8,935 nucleotides of DNA, taken from positions 1-8,935 of the forward strand of contig JAWXUL010000057.1 in assembly GCA_044432725.1 (NCBI GenBank), read 5' to 3'. The notes beneath the pieces are model-generated. The model had not been told where the DNA came from. It worked only from the letters and a program-made list of their open reading frames with translations, and did not search any database. How positions within the stretch are numbered: the first letter of the stretch is position 1; each line of letters starts with the position of its first letter. This DNA is from JAWXUK01 sp044432725. GTDB lineage: Bacteria > Bacillota > Clostridia > Oscillospirales > Oscillospiraceae. Positions 4,538 through 8,935 of this stretch are shown here, in pieces. The position numbers and the translations under genes are program-made.

Positions 4538-6496
4538 CTATCCTCTCACCAAACGAATGGAATTCAAAATATTATCTTCTCCCTCTGAAAGAGCAGAACT
4601 CCCCTCATATTTTGGAGAGAAACGCACAGCACCAGCACCATGGGAAGTATAACCAAAAGCCACATACCATGCAGAATCGTAATCAGGTGACATAGCAGAG
4701 AAATATGCCGAGGTAGAAGTCCAATAATAGTAATTTTCGTTGATGTCAAGATAGGTGGAGTTAAAATAATCTTGGTTGATGGCTGGGTATGCCCCACCAT
4801 AGTCCACAATGCTTTGCAATTCTTTCACATCAGGCAATCTCCAGTCGGAATAGCCTGCAAACTCGTAGCTTTCAGCCATAGCAAGTGCTTCTGCCCATTC
4901 CACACCCACAGCCAAATCATCTTGCATCCACATCAGTCCAGATTCATTGTCTGTGATTGTGCCATCTCCATTATCCGTATAATCTTCCTCACCGTACACA
5001 TCACCACGGACAGCACGAACATATTTTCCCATCATAGGGGTGGAATCTGCTGGATATGCTTTGATATGCCCAGTAGAATGGTTCACACCAAAGGCAATGT
5101 CCCCTAAACGCTCGTCACCTTCCACCATATTATAAGAAGCTGTCCAGAATTGTCCGTCATCTTTAGACGCACCACCTGCACTGTCCATTTGCCCTTGGGA
5201 ATCAGTCCCTTCACTCTGTGGCATACTTTCCATGGGTGGGATTTCGCCTTCTGGAAGTTCGCCCATTTCTGGCCTCATTCCCTCACCCAATGGAGGAAGT
5301 TCTCCCTCTGGAAATTCGCCCATTTCTGGCATTCCAGAAGTTTCTCCACCTTGTGGACTACCTCCCTGTGGACTTCCCATATCCGAACCACCTTGAGGAC
5401 TGCCACCTTGGGGAGAACCATCCCCCATGCCACCTGCCATCATGTTAGAATCTCCAGATTCATCAAAGCTGAAATAGTCTGTGTCCAAATAAGGCCAGCC
5501 CACGGCAAAATCACTGATGGAAAAAAGTTCTTCCACGGTGGGGATTCTCCAGTCAGAATATCCACCTAATTCTAGTTCATTACAGTAGGCTATGGCTTCT
5601 TCCCATGACATTTTCCCACCCATAGGAATGGTTTCCCACATCAAATTGGTATTGTTGTCTGTTGTTGTGCCATCTGCATTTTTGGTAAAGGAAAAGTCTA
5701 AACTTGTGTAATCTCCGTCTTGACCATAAAAAGCATCGCCCAAATTGGTGCTTATGATGTTTCCGTCCCCATCATAAGTGTTTGTTTGCCCAGAGGTGAC
5801 GATGGGGCTGTTCCATTGGGAATTACTGTTGCTCACAGTGGAATCTGTGGCTCGTTCCAGAGAAATTTCCTGATTGTTCACCAAGGCTGACAACACAGTC
5901 GCCCCCTCTCCACGGAGGAAACTTGCCTCACCATCAAAAACGTCTCCTTTTCCAGTCAGAAAATCATAATAGGTCGCCATAGCAACGGCTTCTTGATATT
6001 CTGTGGGGATTGTTTCACTAAATTGTGCAAGTTCTGCCGTAATTTCACTATCAGACAATAAAGTCACCTGATTTTCTACCATCAAATTGTAAATCATCAC
6101 TGCCATATCGTAGCGAGTAATATCTGCATTGGCGATGGTCGTCCAATTCTGGGTATTTTCAGCACCAGTCCCTGCATACGCACCTCTGCTATTGCAAGTA
6201 TTCATGAATTTCTCCCACCATTCCCCAGTGTCACTTTCTTGGGAAAGGGTATTTCCGTAAAAAGCATTAGCAATCATGGTGGAAAATTGTGCCACAGACA
6301 AGGGGCTATTTGGCTCAAAAGTGGTGGTGGTCACACCAGAAACATAGTCCCCTGCTTTCATTTCTGTCACATAAGGATAAGACCAATCCACTCCTTCTAT
6401 GACATCAGAAAAAGCACTTGCCTGTGTTTGAGGGACGAGGGAAACAGTAAGAGAAAGAGCTAAGGTGCTTGCTAGAATATTTTTTAAGTTTTTCAT
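4538..6496 (-). CDS. Secreted SLH-domain surface protein with two Lcl (DUF1566) domains
   Basis: This 652-residue protein starts at ATG 6496 because AAAGGAAG lies about 7 nt upstream and the protein then begins with a signal peptide (MKNLKNILAS, hydrophobic core to VPQTQASA, cleavage near residue 28). The frame upstream to 6601 overlaps the kinase gene and has no such signal. Residues ~28-205 are S-layer-homology repeats (FSDV, then YVTEMKAGDYVSGVTTTTF), which tether proteins to cell-wall polysaccharide. Lcl domain 1 spans ~266-498 (GGYSDWRIPTVEEL, FWTAS, YVRAVRGD). It is interrupted at ~345-447 by a Pro/Gly/Met/Glu-rich repeat linker. Lcl domain 2 is ~506-652 (DNGDGTITDNESGLMW, FAGYSDWRLPDVKELQS, YYWTST, NSIRLVRG). 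The stop is TAG 4540-4538. It sits 83 nt after the kinase gene and 5 nt before the redox protein. It is probably a wall-anchored adhesin or sensor; the ligand is unknown. Confidence 0.85.
   Translation of the reverse strand: MKNLKNILASTLALSLTVSLVPQTQASAFSDVIEGVDWSYPYVTEMKAGDYVSGVTTTTFEPNSPLSVAQFSTMIANAFYGNTLSQESDTGEWWEKFMNTCNSRGAYAGTGAENTQNWTTIANADITRYDMAVMIYNLMVENQVTLLSDSEITAELAQFSETIPTEYQEAVAMATYYDFLTGKGDVFDGEASFLRGEGATVLSALVNNQEISLERATDSTVSNSNSQWNSPIVTSGQTNTYDGDGNIISTNLGDAFYGQDGDYTSLDFSFTKNADGTTTDNNTNLMWETIPMGGKMSWEEAIAYCNELELGGYSDWRIPTVEELFSISDFAVGWPYLDTDYFSFDESGDSNMMAGGMGDGSPQGGSPQGGSDMGSPQGGSPQGGETSGMPEMGEFPEGELPPLGEGMRPEMGELPEGEIPPMESMPQSEGTDSQGQMDSAGGASKDDGQFWTASYNMVEGDERLGDIAFGVNHSTGHIKAYPADSTPMMGKYVRAVRGDVYGEEDYTDNGDGTITDNESGLMWMQDDLAVGVEWAEALAMAESYEFAGYSDWRLPDVKELQSIVDYGGAYPAINQDYFNSTYLDINENYYYWTSTSAYFSAMSPDYDSAWYVAFGYTSHGAGAVRFSPKYEGSSALSEGEDNILNSIRLVRG
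5156..5464 (-). repeat. Pro/Gly/Met-rich repeat insert inside the first Lcl domain
   Basis: About 103 residues separate the YFSF region from QFWTASYN, which are adjacent in ordinary Lcl domains. The first part repeats SPQGG (four copies, with the DNA repeated as well). The second part repeats PEMGE-[FL]-PEGE-[LI]-PP. Methionines are frequent. The unit resembles the MPEGAMPQGE repeats of the partial gene at the right edge. Confidence 0.8.
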
Positions 6497-6525
6497 ATAG
6501 TTACTTCCTTTCAAAGTTGCATTAA

Positions 6526-6567
6526 AAATGCTTGCTTTCAGTTTATTTAAGTTGGGTGAAATGCTTG
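6526..6567 (-). promoter_or_regulatory. Direct repeat upstream of the SLH-Lcl gene, possible regulator site
   Basis: CAAGCATTT (minus strand) occurs twice, at 6567-6559 and 6534-6526. The copies start 33 bp apart, about three helical turns, in the 83-bp gap between kinase stop and SLH-Lcl start. Direct repeats in phase are typical of OmpR-family targets. No clear promoter accompanies it, so this is a weak call. Confidence 0.2.
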
Positions 6568-6579
6568 TGAAAAATCTCC

Positions 6580-8007
6580 TTATTGTTTGGGAATCTGACA
6601 AGAAAAAACCATGCCATCTGGCAAGCTGTCATCCCCTTCCACAATCTCACAAAAAACCCTTCCATGATGCAATTCTGTGATGGTTTTGCACACAGAAAGT
6701 CCCAATCCGTGGCTATTTGCTTCACGTCCTCGGACTTTATCCACCATATAAAACACATCGAAAATCTTTTCTTTTTCCTCTTCAGCCACAGGATTTCCAG
6801 AATTATAGACAGAAAGAATATAATGCTCTGCCACCTCTGACACCGTGATTTTTAGCTTAGTGTTATCCCCATATTTCACGGCATTTGACACAAAATTCCC
6901 CAAACATTGTAGCAATAATTCCTCATTTCCCCACAAGTTTTCACAAAGAATTTCTTCCTCTAACACCATACTATGTTGGGTAAACAATGCGTTGCTTTGG
7001 GACTGTAATTGTGACACTAAGTCACGGGAAGAAAATTCTTCTTTTTCCAGTCCATCTTCCTGAAAAGAGGTAAGTTTGGAAAGATTCAGCATTCTATCAA
7101 TTAAATTTGTCATACGTTTACACTCATTAAGGCTAATAGAGATATATTCTTCCCTTGTTTCCTTGTCATCAGCAAGTCCCATACTTAGTCCCTCTAAGTA
7201 TGCCTGCATCACAGAAATGGGTGTTTTTAATTCATGGGACATATTTTGCGACAAGACTTTTTGGAAAGCAATTTCATTTTTTAATGCCGAGCGATGCTCT
7301 TCCAATTTCCGTGATAAAGTATTGATACTTTCTGCAAGTTGACCCATTTCATCAGGAGAGGTATAAGTGATTTTTTTCTGAAAATCCAGTCTTGACATGG
7401 ATTCTGTCACTATATTCATCTCTAAGATGGGCTTTGTGAAGCCTTTTGCAAAGGAATAAGTAGATAATATGCCCACGAAACAGGCTATCACTGCCACTAT
7501 TACATGAAATTCCGTGATGGCTTCCATGTTTTTTTCTAAATGTTCCCAAGGGTGGGTGAAAATGCAATATTTTCCGTTAGAAAGTGTTTTGATAAACAAG
7601 AGTTCAGGTCTGCCGTCACTGTGTTCTAAGGGGAAACAAAGGTGGCTTTCAGCTAGAATTTCATCTTCCTTTTCAATAATGATATGGTATTCTTGGCTCA
7701 ATCGTTCTTCAATTACCCTGTTTTGCCCTCTTGCCGTGAGAGAATAGCGTAAATTCTCATCAGCTATCATAATGGTGACCTGCTCCTGATAATTTAACTC
7801 TTCAATCAGTTCTGGTAAATTTTCTGAGTCTAATTCGCTCTCAATTTGCTGAAAAAGGAGTAGCATATTTTCTTCGTAATGTTCTAAATAATATTCCTGA
7901 AAAAAGAGGGAGTGGAGGATTAAACTGAGAAGCAAAGACACAACTAAAGAAAAACCAAACATCAAAAGTAGTTTTAATTTTATGTGTTTTTGAAAATATT
8001 GTTTCAT
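6580..8007 (-). CDS. Sensor histidine kinase with HAMP domain
   Basis: The protein has 475 residues. A first membrane helix (about 12-34) is followed by a ~130-residue extracytoplasmic sensor region (35-165), a second helix (about 167-187) and a HAMP linker (about 188-240). The HisKA dimerisation domain has the phospho-acceptor His258 in SHELKTP (257-263). The HATPase domain has the N box NFVSNAVKYG (371-380), a G1 box YNSGNPV (401-407, asparagine form in place of D-x-G, common in this kinase group) and the G2 box HGLGLS (433-438). It would autophosphorylate on His258 and pass the phosphate to the regulator encoded just upstream. Its ATG (8007-8005) overlaps the regulator TGA by 4 bp, so the two are translationally coupled. 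AGGTGA precedes the start. The signal is unknown; the neighbours suggest surface or redox conditions. Confidence 0.93.
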   Translation of the reverse strand: MKQYFQKHIKLKLLLMFGFSLVVSLLLSLILHSLFFQEYYLEHYEENMLLLFQQIESELDSENLPELIEELNYQEQVTIMIADENLRYSLTARGQNRVIEERLSQEYHIIIEKEDEILAESHLCFPLEHSDGRPELLFIKTLSNGKYCIFTHPWEHLEKNMEAITEFHVIVAVIACFVGILSTYSFAKGFTKPILEMNIVTESMSRLDFQKKITYTSPDEMGQLAESINTLSRKLEEHRSALKNEIAFQKVLSQNMSHELKTPISVMQAYLEGLSMGLADDKETREEYISISLNECKRMTNLIDRMLNLSKLTSFQEDGLEKEEFSSRDLVSQLQSQSNALFTQHSMVLEEEILCENLWGNEELLLQCLGNFVSNAVKYGDNTKLKITVSEVAEHYILSVYNSGNPVAEEEKEKIFDVFYMVDKVRGREANSHGLGLSVCKTITELHHGRVFCEIVEGDDSLPDGMVFSCQIPKQ

Positions 8008-8678
8008 CGGCTCACCTGAAATTTATACCCCAAACCTCGCACGGTTACAATGTATTCTTGGCAAGAAAGCAACTTTTTTCGTAACATTTTCACATGAGTA
8101 TCCACCGTACGAATTTCCCCCTCATAATCATAACCCCACACTTTATTCAGTAATTGTTCTCGATTTAGCACCTGATTTTGATTCTGCAAAAAGAAAAGCA
8201 AGAGGGCAAATTCTTTGTTGTTTAACTGGATTTCCTCCCCCTCTATCAAGACAGAACGACTACTTACCTCCATGGTAAGTAGCCCTTCTGTGATGGTTTC
8301 TTCTTTGTTTTTTCGTTCTTTTTTCAAAAGTGCTTCCATTCTCGCCAGAAGAATGGGAAAAGAGAAGGGTTTTGCGATATAATCATCGGCACCTTGGTGA
8401 AATCCTTTGATTTCATTGTCCTCCTCCCCCAACGCTGTGAGCATAATCACAGGCACATCACTATGCTCTCGAATGGTTTCCAACACCTCATAACCAGTAT
8501 AATGTGGCATCATCACATCTAAAACACAAAGAGAAATGTCCTTTTCAGCAAAAAACAAATCCAATGCCTCTTGCCCATCTTCGGCTAATATCACCTGATA
8601 TCCTTGTTTTTTCATAAAGTCTGACAGTACACGGCGAAGCATACAATCATCATCGGCAATGAAAATTTTTTCTTTCAT
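8004..8678 (-). CDS. OmpR-family response regulator
   Basis: The protein has 224 residues. The receiver domain (1-115) has acidic residues D9-D10, the phosphorylated Asp54 in CVLDVMMP, Thr81 and Lys103 (in AKPFS). After a short charged linker comes a winged-helix DNA-binding domain (about 128-224) with LNNKEFALL, LNREQLLNKVWGYDY, RTVDTHVKMLRKKL and the terminal TVRGLGYKF. These are all hallmarks of OmpR/PhoB regulators. It is the partner of the kinase encoded directly downstream with a 4-bp overlap. AAGAGA about 8 nt before ATG 8678 serves as a weak ribosome-binding site. Likely targets are the downstream surface and redox genes, possibly through the direct repeat in front of the SLH-Lcl gene (inference). 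No recognisable promoter was found in the 113 bp to the upstream gene. Confidence 0.95.
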   Translation of the reverse strand: MKEKIFIADDDCMLRRVLSDFMKKQGYQVILAEDGQEALDLFFAEKDISLCVLDVMMPHYTGYEVLETIREHSDVPVIMLTALGEEDNEIKGFHQGADDYIAKPFSFPILLARMEALLKKERKNKEETITEGLLTMEVSSRSVLIEGEEIQLNNKEFALLLFFLQNQNQVLNREQLLNKVWGYDYEGEIRTVDTHVKMLRKKLLSCQEYIVTVRGLGYKFQVSR

Positions 8679-8696
8679 AACATTTCTCTTTTCTTA

Positions 8697-8783
8697 TTAG
8701 TCTACGTTTCGGACCAATCTCACGGAGTTCAAAATAGCTTTGATAGGTCTGTCATAATTTCTTTCAATATAAAAATGTTCATG
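8697..8783 (-). pseudogene. Out-of-frame remnant of an Lcl-domain C-terminus
   Basis: Minus-strand codons ending at TAA 8699-8697 read YIERNYDRPIKAILNSVRLV followed by RNVD. The ILNSVRLVR part matches the terminal NILNSIRLVRG of the SLH-Lcl protein and FNMVRLVRD of the third Lcl gene, which end this domain family. The stretch begins right after a TGA (8786-8784), has no start, and is in a different frame from the repeat-coding gene that stops just upstream at 8792. It is therefore best read as the surviving tail of an Lcl gene whose middle was deleted. Confidence 0.6.
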
Positions 8784-8791
8784 TCAAGAAA

Positions 8792-8935
8792 TTAAGGTCT
8801 GCCTTGTGGCATCGCACCCTCTGGCATTTCGCCTTGTGGCATTGCACCCTCTGGCATTTCGCCTTGTGGTATTGCACCCTCTGGGATTTCGCCTTGTGGT
8901 ATTGCACCCTCTGGGATTTCGCCTTGTGGCATCGC
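8792..8935 (-). CDS. C-terminal end of a repeat protein (MPEGAMPQGE-type), partial
   Basis: From the right edge the minus strand is open for 47 codons to TAA 8794-8792 and encodes only a 10-residue repeat, A-[MI]-P-Q-G-E-[MI]-P-E-G, ending AMPQGRP. There is no domain beyond the repeats in view. The same kind of Pro/Gly/Met/Glu-rich sequence forms the insert within Lcl domain 1 of the SLH-Lcl protein. An Lcl C-terminal remnant lies 9 nt past the stop in another frame, so the gene was probably an Lcl surface protein that lost its end by deletion and frameshift. Whether the truncated product is made cannot be judged, since the start lies outside the window. Confidence 0.65.
   Translation of the reverse strand, partial: AMPQGEIPEGAIPQGEIPEGAIPQGEMPEGAMPQGEMPEGAMPQGRP
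8801..8935. repeat. 30-bp tandem repeat, 4.5 copies, coding
   Basis: Units begin at 8801, 8831, 8861, 8891 and 8921 (half copy) and start GCCTTGTGG on the plus strand. Copies three and four are identical and the others differ at one to three positions, mostly methionine/isoleucine and synonymous third-base changes. The period is a multiple of three, so copy-number change keeps the frame. The array continues beyond the right edge. Confidence 0.95.

Noticed and set aside
5150..5569. Plus-strand open frames opposite the SLH-Lcl gene
   Set aside because: They result from the repetitive Pro/Gly-rich coding sequence on the minus strand.
6497..6601. Longer N-terminus for the SLH-Lcl protein, starting at 6601
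   Set aside because: It would overlap the kinase gene, lacks a ribosome-binding site and would bury the signal peptide 35 residues inside.
8782..8787. TTGACA (minus strand) as promoter -35 for the response regulator
   Set aside because: No acceptable -10 box at 16-18 bp; the hexamer also lies in Lcl remnant sequence.
8801..8935. CRISPR-like array
   Set aside because: The 30-bp units are contiguous, without spacers, and are an in-frame protein repeat.

Overview
The window looks like low-GC Firmicutes DNA, most likely from a Clostridia/Lachnospiraceae-type bacterium. Purine-rich AGGAGG/AAGGAAG ribosome-binding sites, an S-layer-homology (SLH) surface protein, an OmpR/sensor-kinase pair of Gram-positive type and a ParA/ParB set of the kind carried by plasmids and integrative elements all point that way. 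The species cannot be named from the sequence.

Left part, 1-2430 (mobile-element-like). A minus-strand gene of unknown function runs off the left edge. Next comes a ~450-bp non-coding stretch with a probable relic of a serine recombinase and several hairpins, including a pair that compete for the same strand just before parA. A plus-strand parA-parB segregation locus follows. It is odd in two ways: ParA has no stop codon and reads in frame into ParB, and ParB is cut by a single in-frame UGA, after which its C-terminal end continues in the same frame. A strong terminator closes it.

Right part, 2575-8935, is one minus-strand gene series transcribed right to left. It runs: the tail of a gene made of 30-bp tandem repeats, plus a broken Lcl (DUF1566) remnant; an OmpR-type response regulator and its histidine kinase (4-bp overlap); a secreted SLH protein with two Lcl domains; a heme-membrane/FMN-binding redox protein split by an in-frame UGA; a 5'-truncated, frameshift-scarred Lcl gene; a 44-residue acidic ORF; and a terminator. 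The spacing suggests a surface system in which a two-component regulator controls a cell-wall Lcl protein and a transmembrane electron-transfer protein. This functional link is inference.

The recurring theme is decay. Two otherwise continuous reading frames carry one UGA each, one Lcl gene carries a stop plus two compensating frameshifts, and another Lcl gene survives only as an out-of-frame tail. UGA also ends genes normally here (the regulator, and the FMN-binding half), so nonsense mutation is likelier than genome-wide recoding.
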